A stretch of 64,000 nucleotides of DNA from Tannerellaceae bacterium (GCA_031271045.1 JAISWO010000029.1:1-64000), one strand, 5' to 3'. Positions 19,826-29,850 are shown, numbered from the stretch's first letter. Translations and numbers: made by a program. Notes: generated by a model not told the origin, from the sequence alone.

Positions 19826-20836
19826 ATGCGATTTAAGAAGGCTCTCCATTCGTTTATCAAGGTGTTTCTACCACTTATTCTCGGCTGTTTATTGCTATGG
19901 TTTTTGTATCGCAAGATGGATTTCCACGAGATCTGGGATGTTATCCGGCGCGGCGTGCGGTATGAGGTGATATTATTCTCGCTGCTTTTCGGGCTGGCGG
20001 CTAATACGGTCAGGGCGTACCGTTGGGGGCTTCTGATCGAGACGTTGGGTAGCCGTTTCCGGATGCGGAACCTCGTTTATGCCGTGTGGGGGAATTACGC
20101 CGTCAATTTTGTACTTCCACGTGTCGGCGAGGTTTGGCGTTGCGGTATTATTACGAAGTATGAGAAGATCTCGTTTCCCAAGCTGTTCGGCACGCTGGTG
20201 ATTGACCGGGCGAGCGATACCTTGACGGTGGGCTTGATCGTTTCGTTTATTTTTGCCTTCAATATCAATTTTTTCAAGGGCTTCATTGCCCGCAACCCCC
20301 AGTTGATGATCGAACTTCCGTCCGACGGCAGTTTTCTGTGGATAATCCTGGCCGGTTTGATCGTCTGCGGCGGCGTCTGGTTTACGTTTGCACATTTGAA
20401 GCATCTACCGTTGGTGCAAAAGACCCGGTCGCTGTTGGCCAATGTCTGGCAGGGAGTAAAAAGCGTCTGGTTGATGGAGCGCAAGTGGCTTTTTCTTTTG
20501 CAGACGGTGCTGATCTGGACGCTTTATTTCCTCTTTTTCTATACGACCTTTTACGCCTTCGATTTCACCCGTCACTTAGGCGTTAGCGTGGGCTTGATTA
20601 CTTTTGCGATGAGCAGCATTGCGGTAGCCGTTCCGATCCAGGGCGGGATAGGTCCCTGGCATTTCATGGTGATCGCCACGCTGATGAGTTTTGGCGTCAA
20701 AGAAACCGACGCTGCCGCCTTCGCCTTAGTTGTCCACACCGTTCAATCCGTTTGGACTGCGCTCTGCGGACTGTTCGGCATCATCGCCCTTTCGCTTACA
20801 AACAAAGAAAAGCCGGCTCTTCCGGAAAATGCGTAG
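19826..20836 (+). CDS. Lysylphosphatidylglycerol synthase TM region / UPF0104 family membrane protein
   Basis: This 336-residue membrane protein with about eight hydrophobic segments belongs to the AglD/MprF flippase-like family. Supporting stretches are the early RAYRWGLLIETLG, NYAVNFVLPRVGEVWRCG with its conserved arginine and glutamate, and IVIDRASDT-like LVIDRASDTLTVGLIV. The glycine-rich IQGGIGPWHFMV lies near the C-terminus. The MprF catalytic domain is absent, so it is not itself a lysyl transferase. Members are thought to move lipids or lipid-linked molecules across the inner membrane; the substrate here is unknown. It is followed by a repeat array rather than another gene. Confidence 0.8.
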   Translation: MRFKKALHSFIKVFLPLILGCLLLWFLYRKMDFHEIWDVIRRGVRYEVILFSLLFGLAANTVRAYRWGLLIETLGSRFRMRNLVYAVWGNYAVNFVLPRVGEVWRCGIITKYEKISFPKLFGTLVIDRASDTLTVGLIVSFIFAFNINFFKGFIARNPQLMIELPSDGSFLWIILAGLIVCGGVWFTFAHLKHLPLVQKTRSLLANVWQGVKSVWLMERKWLFLLQTVLIWTLYFLFFYTTFYAFDFTRHLGVSVGLITFAMSSIAVAVPIQGGIGPWHFMVIATLMSFGVKETDAAAFALVVHTVQSVWTALCGLFGIIALSLTNKEKPALPENA

Positions 20837-20979
20837 TTGGCGCAACCCCATCTTTTTATGTCATCATTTTAGCGACAGACCGCAAATCTGTTGTTTCTTC
20901 TAAAAGATTTTGCAGGCGATCCTGAAATTGGATCTATCACGTATCGTGCGAATAAAATCATCCTTGCCGCCCGTTCGTT

Positions 20980-21350
20980 ATAGATCCACAATTTTTTGTG
21001 GGCCTTGAAAAAGTCCATTTTGGACGTCTACAATTTATTGTGGAGCTTGAAAAGTTAGTTTTGGACGTCTACAATTTATTGTGGACCTTGGAAAAGTCCA
21101 TTTTGGGCATCTACAATTTATTGTGGGCCTTAAAAAGCCAATTTTGGACGTCTACAATTTATTGTGGGCCTTGAAAAGCCAATTTTGGACGTCTACAATT
21201 TATTGTGAACCTTGAAAAGTCATCTTTTGAACGTCTACAATTTATTGTGGACTTTAAAAAGTCACTTTTGAACGTCTACAATTTATTGTGGAGCTTGAAA
21301 AGTTAGTTTTGGACGTCTACATTTTATTGTGGACCTTGAAAAGTCTTCTC
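20980..21350. repeat. About nine tandem copies of a roughly 41-bp repeat
   Basis: The core CTACAATTTATTGTGG recurs at 21028, 21069, 21111, 21152, 21193, 21235, 21276 and 21317, with a degenerate copy near 20985, giving a period of 41-42 bp. Each core can fold as CUACAAU against AUUGUGG. Some units also contain a second dyad between cores, for example GTCCATTTTGGAC. No coding frame is maintained. The array fills the space between the LPG-synthase-like gene and the alpha-2-macroglobulin gene; 20837-20979 shows nothing else. Confidence 0.9.
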
Positions 21351-21469
21351 TTGAGCATCGAACATACATGTTCGACCCCCAAAAAACTGTTGTGACGAAC
21401 CGGAATGATATACTGAGCGATACGGGAGGGATTTTGATCGCGCGGGGGATGAGAATGCCCTTTTTTGCG

Positions 21470-21477
21470 TAAGTTTG
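21470..21477 (+). promoter_or_regulatory. -7 box upstream of the alpha-2-macroglobulin gene
   Basis: TAAGTTTG matches TAnnTTTG and lies 29 bp before the ATG at 21506. A -33 TTTG at correct spacing is not seen. Confidence 0.4.
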
Positions 21478-21505
21478 CGATCGGATCAAAGAATGAATCA
21501 TAACG

Positions 21506-24500
21506 ATGAAGACAAAAAGAATAATGGTCGTTTTGTGGCTGGCCGGCGTCCTGGCAAGCGTTGGGTATAACATGAAAGCGGAACCTGCGGCTAACGACCG
21601 CGAAAGGATAAAAACATGGATCGGCAGGGTGAAAGAGGCCCTGGATACCGACAGAGATCGTTTGCCCTTGCTTATCCGGGAGGTGGAGTCGGAGGCAAAA
21701 ACAACGACCGACGCCCCGTCGGCGGCCCTCCTCCATTCCATGACGGCCGAAATGTATCATCAGTATTATCTCCGGAACAAATGGAGCGTGGATAGCCGCA
21801 CGCCCGTCGAAGGCTTCCTGCCCGAAGATATACGGGAATGGACGGCAAACCTCTTCGTCCGTAAAATAAAGGAAGAGCTGGAAGCCTCGCTGCAACCGGC
21901 CGGAATACTTCGCCAAACACCCGCCGCCCGCTTCGCCGAAGCGTTGGAAATGGGCAAAGATTCGCCCGCACTCCGCCCTACACTTTATGATTTCCTGGCC
22001 CATCGCGCCTTAGAGATCCAACCCTCGGATTCTGTCTTCAAAGAATTGCTGGCCTTCCGCCGCTCGCAGCCCGATGGGAAAGCTGCCCTGATGGTCGAGC
22101 TTGATTATTTGCAATATGCTGCCGCCGATCTGTATCAGGAGCAAGGGCAAACGGCCTACGAAGCGTCGCTCGACAGCCTGTTGGCGGTCCATGCCGACCG
22201 GGATTTCTCCGTCGAAGTTGCTTATGCCAAACTTGAATTGCTGCAAAGAAAAAGAGCCTTCGCCGGATCGCCGGACTCGATCCGGGCCCTGGAATATGGA
22301 TTGTGCAAGGACTTCCTCGCCCATTTTCCGCAATACGAGCGGATCGGCCTCGTTCGGGACTGGCTGGCTGCGCTGGAGGAAAAAGGAATCCGTACCACCC
22401 ATCCCCGCACGGTGTATCCCGGGCAAAGCCTGGAGGTGGAACTTCGGTATACATATATTAATAGTGTAACCGTCCGCATCTACCGGAGCCGGCGAAAGAT
22501 AGAAGAGACCTTCCAGGCCGCTCCCCAGCGGGAAGGGAAGGCGGAGACGGACGAATGGGTGAAGGAAATCGCCGTTCCTCTCCGGCTGAGAAATTCCTAT
22601 ACGGTGCACGATACCGTTCTTTCCATCCCGATGGAAAGCCCTGGGCTGTACGAATATGTTGTCACCTCGGCAGGGACTTCGTTGCGCGTAGCCGGCGAGT
22701 TTAGCGTCTCGCGCATGGCGGCTGTCCCGCGCCCGGCGCCTTCAAAGCAAATCGAAGTCCTGGTGACGGACTACCTGAGCGGCCGGCCGTTGGATGAGGT
22801 GACGGTCAACTATTACGGAGTAAATCGCCGGGCGCTGCAATGGATAGGCTCCGTCCAAACAGACCGCGACGGGATCGCCCTCATTCCCGCAGGCGGAAAT
22901 GATCCTGTCTACGCCTGCCAGCCCTGGTTGCCGGACGACGCCATGTCGCCCTTGGCCGGCGTCTATACGACGATGGACCGGACCGTGGCGGAGGCCGCAA
23001 CGGAAGTGAGCTTGTTCACCGACCGGGGCATTTACCGGCCGGGGCAAACCGTTTTCTTCAAAGGAATCGCCTACGTGGACGATCCGGAGCGACCGCGCGT
23101 TGCCGCCGGCCAACGTTTCGACGTCGTCCTCCGGGATGCGAACCACAAAGAAATAGCGACCCAATCCTTTACCTCCAACTCGTACGGATCTTTCAGCGGA
23201 TCCTTCGCCTTGCCCCGGCAAACCTTGACCGGAAGGTTTACCCTCTCGTCGGCCAACCATTTCGCCTTCATTCGGGTGGAAGAGTATAAACGCCCCTCCT
23301 TCGGGATCGAAATCCTGCCCGGCGACGAAGAAATCGCCTTCGGCGACGAAGCGACGGTGCGGGGAAGGGCGCAAACCTTTTCGGGCGTTCCGCTGACGGG
23401 CGGCACGGTTGTTTACCGCGTCCTCCGCCGCCCGCACTTCCTCCGCTCCTACGACGGCGTCTGGCGCGAAGAGCAAATCGCCGAAGGCCGCACCTCCATC
23501 GAAAGCGACGGCAGCTTCACCTTCCGTTTCCGGCCGGAAAAAGACCATCAGCGTCCCTCGCTTTCCTACCAATCGTATGAAATCATCGCTCAGGCAACCG
23601 ACAGCAAAGGCGAGACCCAGGAAGCCCGTAGCTCCTTCTCCGCCGGCGACCGGAGCCTCATCCTGTCTTCCAATCTATACGACAAAGTGGACAAAGACAC
23701 CGCAACCGTCCGTATGACGGCGCGCACCCTGAACGGCGAGCCGGCAACGACGACCGGTGCCTACGCCTTTTTCCTCCTGGAGGAAACCAGCCCCCGGGAA
23801 GGCGTATACAACGAAGGACGCCGGTTGTCGGAAGGAACCTTTACGACCGGCCTTCCGCTGGGCGACAACGTCCTCTCCTCGCTGCCCAGCGGCCGCATAC
23901 GTCTCCGCCTGTCGGCAGCCGACAGCAAAGGCCGGCCGATCAACGAACAGCAGGATTTCATCCTGTACAGCCGGAACGACAAACGTCCGCCCGTCTTTTC
24001 GCACATCTGGCTGCCGGAGGATAAGAAGGAATATGCCCCGGGCGAAGAAGCGGTCCTCCTTTTCGGCAGCTCCGACAAAGACGTCTACTTGCTGTACGAA
24101 CTCTTTGCCGCAGGGAAAAACGTTGCCCGCCGGCGCGTCGAGCTTAGTCAGGAGAACCGCACCTTCCGTATCCCCTTCCTCGAAAGCTACGGAGAGGGCC
24201 TCGTCGCCTCCTTCACCTTCATCAAAGCCGGCAAATTGCATACGCAGCAAACCGCCCTCCTGCGCAAACGCCCCGACCGGACGCTGACCATCACGCCGGA
24301 GAGCTTTCGCGATAAACTTCTTCCCGGAAGCCATGAGCGCTGGCGCTTCCGCCTGTCGGACGCTGCCTCCCTGCCGGCGCCGGCCGAAGCCCTGATGGGG
24401 ATGTACGATGCTTCCTTAGATCATATCTTCCCCTTTGCCTGGCGCTTCGCTCCGCTGACCTATACCCGTCCGTATTATAACCGTTTTACGGAGAGCGAAG

Positions 24501-27106
24501 GCTTGCGCCTGGGATATGCCTCGGATGTGGCCACCGGAAAGAACAGGGGGCAGACCCCTACCCTGTCGTACGACCGCCTCGACTGGCAAGGTGCGTTCGA
24601 CCTTCCGGCGTATCCTTACTCGACAAGAAATAGCCGCGTCATGCAGGCCGCTTCGTCAGTGATGAAGGTTCAGGACGTCGAAACGGAGGCAGAGAGCCTT
24701 GTTTTCAATGATAGCGCTCTGCCGGAGGCGGATGAACGGTCAGCGGCCGGAGCCGGTATGCCACCGGCGGCAACGTCGTCTGCTGCGCCGCGTCCGTTGC
24801 GTACCGTCCTGAACGAAACGGCCTTCTTCTTCCCCTCCCTGTTCACCGACAAAGACGGGAATATCGTCGTCGACTTCACCTTGCCGGAAAGCCATACAAC
24901 CTGGAAGCTCCAGACCTTGGCGCATACCGCCGATCTGAAATACGGACTGTCAACCCACGAAGTGATTACTCAAAAACCTTTTATGACCTTGCCCCATCTG
25001 CCGCGCTTCATACGCCGGGGAGATGAGGTGCATCTTTCGGCGCAAATCATCAACCTGTCGGAAAAAGACGTATCGGGCGACGCCCGCCTGGAACTCTTCA
25101 ACCCGGCGAACGACGAATTACTCCTCCCGGCCGATATCCAACCTTTCACGTTACCGGCCGGAAGTACGACCACCGTCCGTTGGACGGTTACGTTGCCGGA
25201 AGCGCCGGACTTGGCCGGATGCCGGATCATTGCCGCTTCTGCTTCCGGCAGCGACGGCGAACAACACTGGCTCCCGGTTTTGCCGGACGAGATACTCGTT
25301 ACGGAAAGCACCCCGTTCTACTTGACCGGCGAAGGTGAAAAACAAGTGACAACCGCATACGTCGAATCGTCGCCCACCCGTCGCCCTCACCGGATGACGT
25401 TAGAATACAGCAACCAACCGATGTGGTACGCCATTCAGGCATTGCCGGCCCTGACAGAACCTGCCGACGACGACGTCCTCTCCTGGTTTGCCTCCTACTA
25501 TGGCCATTCCCTGGCAACTTCCATCGCCCGCTCGAACCCGCGCATCCGGGAGGTGATCGCCCGCTGGAATATGCAGCAAGAAACAAGCGCCCCCCACCCT
25601 TCCCCTCTGGAAGGGAACGAAGAGTTGAAAGCCTTCCTCCTCGAAGAAACGCCCTGGACGCTCGACGCAAAGACGGAAAGCGAACAAAAGCAACGCCTGT
25701 CTCTGCTCTTCGACCTCAACCGCGCCTCGTATCAGCGGGAAGCCGCCTTACGTGAACTGCTGCGGCAACAACGCGAAGACGGCGCCTGGGGATGGTTCAA
25801 AGGACTCTATCCCAGCCGGGATATTACGCTCTACCTGTTGGAAGGCATGACGCATTTGATCCGGCTAAACGCCGCAACAACAACTTCCGGCGGACAGGAA
25901 AAAGAAATGCAGCGAAAAGCGCTCGCCTATGTCGACCAAGCCTTCCGCGAAGACTACGAGAGGCTCCGGCAATCAAAAATTTCTTTGCGCAACTACCTCC
26001 CCACCCCGCAACAGATACATTATATATATGTACGCAGTCTCTACCGGGAGATACCCGCACCCGCCGACGCTCAGGAGGTCATCCGCTACTTCACGGAGCA
26101 AGCCGGTAAGCAATGGCAGAAAACCTCCCTGTACGAAAAAGGAATGATCGCTCTGCTGATGCACCGCAACGGAAAAGAAAAGGCAACAAAAGAGATCGTA
26201 GCCTGGCTGCGAAAAACTGCCACAAAATCGCCCGAGCAAGGCATGTACTGGGCAAACAACCGGAGAGAACAGAACTTTTTGGTCTCCCCCACAGACGTAC
26301 ACAGCCTGCTGATGTCCGTCTTCCGGACGCTGGGCGCAGACGCCGGCGAAACCGACCGCATGAGGCAATGGCTCCTCAACCGGAAACGTGTCACCAACTG
26401 GGGCTCGACGCCTTCAACCGTAAATGCCATCCACAGCCTGCTGAGCGACGGAAACGAATGGCTGGCGGAAACGAACGGAACGACGATCCGGTGGGGAGAC
26501 ATGACCCTCCACACTTCCGCCGGAGAAACGGCAACAGGATACCTCAAAGAGACCGTCGCCGGCAAAGACATCACCCCCGCCCTGCATACCGTCACTCTCC
26601 ACAAAGAAGGACCGTCGCCGGCCTGGGGCGCCGTCTATTACCAATACTTTGAATCCATCGGGAACGTAAACACTCAGAGCGCCGCCCTGAGTGTGGAAAA
26701 GAAACTCTTCGTCGAAACCAACAACGGCGCTCAACGGCAAATCACCCCGGTAAGCGCCGGCCATCCTCTCCATACCGGCGACAAAGTCATCGTAAGACTG
26801 ACCATCCGCGCCGACCGCGACATGGAATACGTCAGCCTGAAAGACCTGCGCGCCGGCTGCTTCGAGCCTGCCGTCCAACGTTCCGGAATACGATCTTTCG
26901 ACAGGCAGCTCTGCTATCACTCGTCCAAAGACGCCTCGGAGAACTTCTTCTTCGACCGCCTGCCGGCCGGCGCCCACGTACTGGAATACGCCGCTTATGT
27001 CTCTCGCAGCGGACATTACGCCGGTGGTATAGCAACGCTACAATGCCTGTACGCTCCCGAATTTGTAACGCATACAGCAAGCGATACAATTTTTGTACAC
27101 GAATAA
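21506..27106 (+). CDS. Alpha-2-macroglobulin family protein (YfaS-like)
   Basis: This 1866-residue exported protein begins with a hydrophobic signal segment without a lipobox cysteine. An N-terminal helical region (to about 290) is followed by macroglobulin-type beta domains. A regulatory-like domain near 410-465 (VLVTDYLSGRPLDEVTVNYYG) precedes the MG2 hallmark FTDRGIYRPGQTVFFKG at about 503. The A2M domain lies near 1095-1145 (PSLFTDKDGNIVVDFTLPES), then a helical toroid-like domain to about 1640 and a beta tail. The thioester CxEQ motif of trapping macroglobulins is not seen in the toroid region. Bacterial members are thought to protect the envelope from proteases; without the thioester the mode of action here is uncertain. 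Confidence 0.88.
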   Translation: MKTKRIMVVLWLAGVLASVGYNMKAEPAANDRERIKTWIGRVKEALDTDRDRLPLLIREVESEAKTTTDAPSAALLHSMTAEMYHQYYLRNKWSVDSRTPVEGFLPEDIREWTANLFVRKIKEELEASLQPAGILRQTPAARFAEALEMGKDSPALRPTLYDFLAHRALEIQPSDSVFKELLAFRRSQPDGKAALMVELDYLQYAAADLYQEQGQTAYEASLDSLLAVHADRDFSVEVAYAKLELLQRKRAFAGSPDSIRALEYGLCKDFLAHFPQYERIGLVRDWLAALEEKGIRTTHPRTVYPGQSLEVELRYTYINSVTVRIYRSRRKIEETFQAAPQREGKAETDEWVKEIAVPLRLRNSYTVHDTVLSIPMESPGLYEYVVTSAGTSLRVAGEFSVSRMAAVPRPAPSKQIEVLVTDYLSGRPLDEVTVNYYGVNRRALQWIGSVQTDRDGIALIPAGGNDPVYACQPWLPDDAMSPLAGVYTTMDRTVAEAATEVSLFTDRGIYRPGQTVFFKGIAYVDDPERPRVAAGQRFDVVLRDANHKEIATQSFTSNSYGSFSGSFALPRQTLTGRFTLSSANHFAFIRVEEYKRPSFGIEILPGDEEIAFGDEATVRGRAQTFSGVPLTGGTVVYRVLRRPHFLRSYDGVWREEQIAEGRTSIESDGSFTFRFRPEKDHQRPSLSYQSYEIIAQATDSKGETQEARSSFSAGDRSLILSSNLYDKVDKDTATVRMTARTLNGEPATTTGAYAFFLLEETSPREGVYNEGRRLSEGTFTTGLPLGDNVLSSLPSGRIRLRLSAADSKGRPINEQQDFILYSRNDKRPPVFSHIWLPEDKKEYAPGEEAVLLFGSSDKDVYLLYELFAAGKNVARRRVELSQENRTFRIPFLESYGEGLVASFTFIKAGKLHTQQTALLRKRPDRTLTITPESFRDKLLPGSHERWRFRLSDAASLPAPAEALMGMYDASLDHIFPFAWRFAPLTYTRPYYNRFTESEGLRLGYASDVATGKNRGQTPTLSYDRLDWQGAFDLPAYPYSTRNSRVMQAASSVMKVQDVETEAESLVFNDSALPEADERSAAGAGMPPAATSSAAPRPLRTVLNETAFFFPSLFTDKDGNIVVDFTLPESHTTWKLQTLAHTADLKYGLSTHEVITQKPFMTLPHLPRFIRRGDEVHLSAQIINLSEKDVSGDARLELFNPANDELLLPADIQPFTLPAGSTTTVRWTVTLPEAPDLAGCRIIAASASGSDGEQHWLPVLPDEILVTESTPFYLTGEGEKQVTTAYVESSPTRRPHRMTLEYSNQPMWYAIQALPALTEPADDDVLSWFASYYGHSLATSIARSNPRIREVIARWNMQQETSAPHPSPLEGNEELKAFLLEETPWTLDAKTESEQKQRLSLLFDLNRASYQREAALRELLRQQREDGAWGWFKGLYPSRDITLYLLEGMTHLIRLNAATTTSGGQEKEMQRKALAYVDQAFREDYERLRQSKISLRNYLPTPQQIHYIYVRSLYREIPAPADAQEVIRYFTEQAGKQWQKTSLYEKGMIALLMHRNGKEKATKEIVAWLRKTATKSPEQGMYWANNRREQNFLVSPTDVHSLLMSVFRTLGADAGETDRMRQWLLNRKRVTNWGSTPSTVNAIHSLLSDGNEWLAETNGTTIRWGDMTLHTSAGETATGYLKETVAGKDITPALHTVTLHKEGPSPAWGAVYYQYFESIGNVNTQSAALSVEKKLFVETNNGAQRQITPVSAGHPLHTGDKVIVRLTIRADRDMEYVSLKDLRAGCFEPAVQRSGIRSFDRQLCYHSSKDASENFFFDRLPAGAHVLEYAAYVSRSGHYAGGIATLQCLYAPEFVTHTASDTIFVHE

Positions 27107-27130
27107 AATACTTGTAATCGGATAAAATAT

Positions 27131-27138
27131 TAACTTTG
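27131..27138 (+). promoter_or_regulatory. -7 box upstream of the DUF1573 pair
   Basis: TAACTTTG fits TAnnTTTG. A TTG at 27112-27114 lies 16 bp upstream, shorter than the usual 19-21. The leader to the ATG at 27184 would be about 40 bases. Confidence 0.4.
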
Positions 27139-27183
27139 TAGCCATGAATAAGTGAATGCTTAATTTTTAAAGTAAATAAAAAG

Positions 27184-27567
27184 ATGAAACAGATTATTTT
27201 TGTATGTATGGCTATCCTGTTAGCAACAGGTATAGCTGCGGCGCAAGACGATGCGGCCGCGTCCCTGACAGTTAGTGAGGATTCTCATGATTTCGGCACA
27301 ATCAAAGAAGGTGAAGGGAAGGTTTCGCACGCCTTCGTCGTTAAGAACGAAGGGACGCAGCCTTTGGTTATTACGCGCGTAATAGCGTCCTGCGGATGCA
27401 CGTCCCCCAGTTGGACAACAGAACCGATCGCCCCGGGTAAAACCGGCGAGGTGCTTGTGACTTACGATCCCCTGGGACGTCCGGGCCCGTTTGCTAAAAC
27501 CGTTTCCATCTACAGCAACGGCAAGAAGGGCAGCCAAATATTGACGATCCGGGGAGAAGTAAACTAA
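27184..27567 (+). CDS. DUF1573 domain protein, single domain, exported
   Basis: This 127-residue protein has a signal peptide cut near residue 20 (IAAA-QDD) and one Ig-like DUF1573/HYDIN-type domain. The family hallmarks are HDFGTIKEGEGKVSHAFVVKN, ASCGCTSPSW with its CGC pair, and the closing IRGEVN. Such proteins are periplasmic or surface beta-sandwiches of unknown function, very common in Bacteroidetes. It is followed 24 bp later by a longer protein with the same N-terminal domain, so the pair probably arose by duplication and is co-transcribed. Confidence 0.85.
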   Translation: MKQIIFVCMAILLATGIAAAQDDAAASLTVSEDSHDFGTIKEGEGKVSHAFVVKNEGTQPLVITRVIASCGCTSPSWTTEPIAPGKTGEVLVTYDPLGRPGPFAKTVSIYSNGKKGSQILTIRGEVN

Positions 27568-27591
27568 GTGCAGGCCTTCAGGAATCAGTTA

Positions 27592-28713
27592 ATGCTTCAC
27601 ATCAGACGGGTTATAAGATTTGTTACGCTTCTTCTGCTCATCAGCAGTTTTACCTATGCGCAGAAAGGCGCAGTCATTAGCTCGGACATGCAAACCTACG
27701 ACTTCGGCATCATTGCCGAAGCCGATGGTTTGGCAACCCACAAATTCACCATAAAGAATACCGGCGCCACCCCGTTAGTGATTAACCGTATCACAGCCTC
27801 CTGCGGATGTACGCAGCCGGAATGGTCAAAAGCCCCCATCGCACCCGGAGCGACAGGAGAAGTAAAGATCAGCTATAATCCCAAAGGACGCCTCGGCCCC
27901 TTTTATAAAAGCATCGCCATACACAGTAACGCCCGGAACGAACGACTTACACTCTACATAAAAGGCACGGTGAAAAGCCGGACGGTTGAACAACCCGTTA
28001 TAACCTACCCATACAGCATCGGAGAGCTGAAGTTACAAACAAAAAACATTCAATACAGCCGCATCTATCCCGGAGAATCACTGGAAGAATCCATCCCGGT
28101 AAAAAACGAAGGCAAAGAACCGCTGCTCATACAGTCCAAGGCGCCGGATTACCTCACCGTAACGATCAGTCCCGACACCCTGGCCCCGGACGAAACAGGC
28201 GAAATAACCATCTTCTTCCATACCGACAAGGTCAAAAAGATGGGACGCATATCCACCTTCCTGCCTCTGTCGGTAGAAGGCGCCGGGAAGAAAAAGACAG
28301 AAGGCACCGTCCATGTAGCCGCCAATATAATAAATAACTTCAGTCACCTGTCAGCCTCCGCGAAAGCACAGGCGCCGGTAGCCGGCTTCTCGCTCACATC
28401 GTTAGACTTCGGCAAATTGCCGGAAAAGAGCGGAGGCATTATCTCCTTCATCGGCATCGGCGGCAAGGAATCGGAAAGCCTGACGATCACCAATACCGGC
28501 CAATCACCCCTGCTCATTTACAGCGTGACGAGCGACGACGAATGGATCGACATCAGCGGCGGAAAGAAAGAGCTGAAGCCCGGCGCATCATCGACCTACA
28601 AAGTGAGCATCCGTCCCAAAGAAATCAAAGCCAAATTGGAAACATATATCCATATCCTGAGCAACGACCCCACCGGGCCGGTCCGCCTGATCAAAATAAC
28701 CGCCGAAAAATAA
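27592..28713 (+). CDS. DUF1573 domain protein, multi-domain, exported
   Basis: This protein has 373 residues from the ATG at 27592, which places a clean signal peptide (RRVIRFVTLLLLISSFTYA, then QKG) at the N-terminus. An in-frame GTG at 27568, right after the previous stop, is the alternative start. The first domain repeats the DUF1573 pattern (YDFGIIAEADGLATHKF, ASCGCTQPEW) seen in the preceding gene. Two further Ig-like regions follow at about 130-240 and 260-373; the last has LDFGKLPEKSGG and LTITNTGQSPLLI but lacks the CGC pair. Function is unknown; a periplasmic or cell-surface binding role is inferred. It ends 4 bp before meaB. Confidence 0.85.
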   Translation: MLHIRRVIRFVTLLLLISSFTYAQKGAVISSDMQTYDFGIIAEADGLATHKFTIKNTGATPLVINRITASCGCTQPEWSKAPIAPGATGEVKISYNPKGRLGPFYKSIAIHSNARNERLTLYIKGTVKSRTVEQPVITYPYSIGELKLQTKNIQYSRIYPGESLEESIPVKNEGKEPLLIQSKAPDYLTVTISPDTLAPDETGEITIFFHTDKVKKMGRISTFLPLSVEGAGKKKTEGTVHVAANIINNFSHLSASAKAQAPVAGFSLTSLDFGKLPEKSGGIISFIGIGGKESESLTITNTGQSPLLIYSVTSDDEWIDISGGKKELKPGASSTYKVSIRPKEIKAKLETYIHILSNDPTGPVRLIKITAEK

Positions 28714-28717
28714 CAGA

Positions 28718-29812
28718 ATGGAACATCCCGAAAACGACGAACAATACAAAGGCTTGAAGGTAAACAAAGGCATAGCCGGCGCCCCTACCATAAACCCTTA
28801 CCTGACGAAAAAACTTCAACGCCGCCAATACACCCCATCCGAATTTGTAGAAGGCATACTGCAAGGCAATATCACGATCCTCAGCCAGGCCGTCACGCTG
28901 GTCGAAAGCGCCAAGGCGGAACACCAGCAGTTGGCCCAGGAGATTATCGAGAAATGCCTGCCCTATGCCGGGCAATCCGTCCGCATCGGCATCACCGGCG
29001 TACCCGGAGCCGGCAAAAGCACCTCGATCGACGCCTTCGGAATGTACCTGATCGAAAAAGGACGCAAGCTGGCCGTACTGGCCATCGACCCCAGCAGCGA
29101 ACGCTCCAAAGGCAGTATCCTGGGAGATAAAACCCGGATGGAAGAACTCGCGAGAGAGAAAAATGCCTTCATACGGCCCTCCCCCTCGGCCGGCTCCCTG
29201 GGCGGCGTGGCCCGCAAGACGCGGGAGACCATCGTCCTTTGCGAAGCAGCCGGCTTCGATACGGTCTTTGTCGAAACCGTAGGCGTGGGGCAAAGCGAAA
29301 CGGCCGTCCATTCCATGGTCGACTTCTTCCTGCTGATCCAATTGGCCGGGACGGGCGACGAATTGCAGGGCATCAAGCGAGGCATCATGGAAATGGCCGA
29401 CGGGATCGTTATCAATAAAGCCGACGGCGACAATATAGAGAAAGCCCGCCTGGCCGCCTCGCAATTTCGCAGCGCGCTCCACCTTTTCCCGCCCTCCGAG
29501 TCGGGATGGACGCCGAAAGTGCTGACTTATTCGGGATATTACAAATTGGGCATCCGCGAAATCTGGGATATGATCGGAGAATACACCGCCTTTACGAAGC
29601 AAAACGACTTCTTCGACCAACGCCGGAACGAACAGTCCAAATACTGGATGTACGAAAGCATCAACGAAACCTTACGCAACACCTTCTACCGCCATCCCCT
29701 TGTCTCCTCCGCACTGAAAGAAACGGAGCAACAGGTACTGAACAACGAAATCAGTTCCTTCGTCGCCGCCAAACGCATGATGGACCTTTTCCTCAGAAAC
29801 AGCGAGCGCTAA
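28718..29812 (+). CDS. meaB: Methylmalonyl-CoA mutase-associated GTPase MeaB
   Basis: This 364-residue G3E-family P-loop GTPase protects and reloads adenosylcobalamin-dependent methylmalonyl-CoA mutase. The Walker A is GITGVPGAGKST (about residues 88-99), followed by AIDPSSERSKGSILGDKTRM, then the ETVGVGQSE switch region and the base-recognition NKAD. Length matches the family. The mutase subunits are not in the window. The gene starts 4 bp after the second DUF1573 gene, so it could share its transcript, although no functional link is known. An imperfect hairpin follows. Confidence 0.92.
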   Translation: MEHPENDEQYKGLKVNKGIAGAPTINPYLTKKLQRRQYTPSEFVEGILQGNITILSQAVTLVESAKAEHQQLAQEIIEKCLPYAGQSVRIGITGVPGAGKSTSIDAFGMYLIEKGRKLAVLAIDPSSERSKGSILGDKTRMEELAREKNAFIRPSPSAGSLGGVARKTRETIVLCEAAGFDTVFVETVGVGQSETAVHSMVDFFLLIQLAGTGDELQGIKRGIMEMADGIVINKADGDNIEKARLAASQFRSALHLFPPSESGWTPKVLTYSGYYKLGIREIWDMIGEYTAFTKQNDFFDQRRNEQSKYWMYESINETLRNTFYRHPLVSSALKETEQQVLNNEISSFVAAKRMMDLFLRNSER

Positions 29813-29827
29813 CGCCTTGATCACGAT

Positions 29828-29850
29828 GCGGCGTATTTCAGTTATGCCGC
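29828..29850 (+). terminator. Weak hairpin after meaB
   Basis: GCGGCGTA (29828-29835) pairs with TATGCCGC (29843-29850) including one G-T pair, with a 7-nt loop. The following stretch is only moderately T-rich, so termination is uncertain. Confidence 0.4.
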
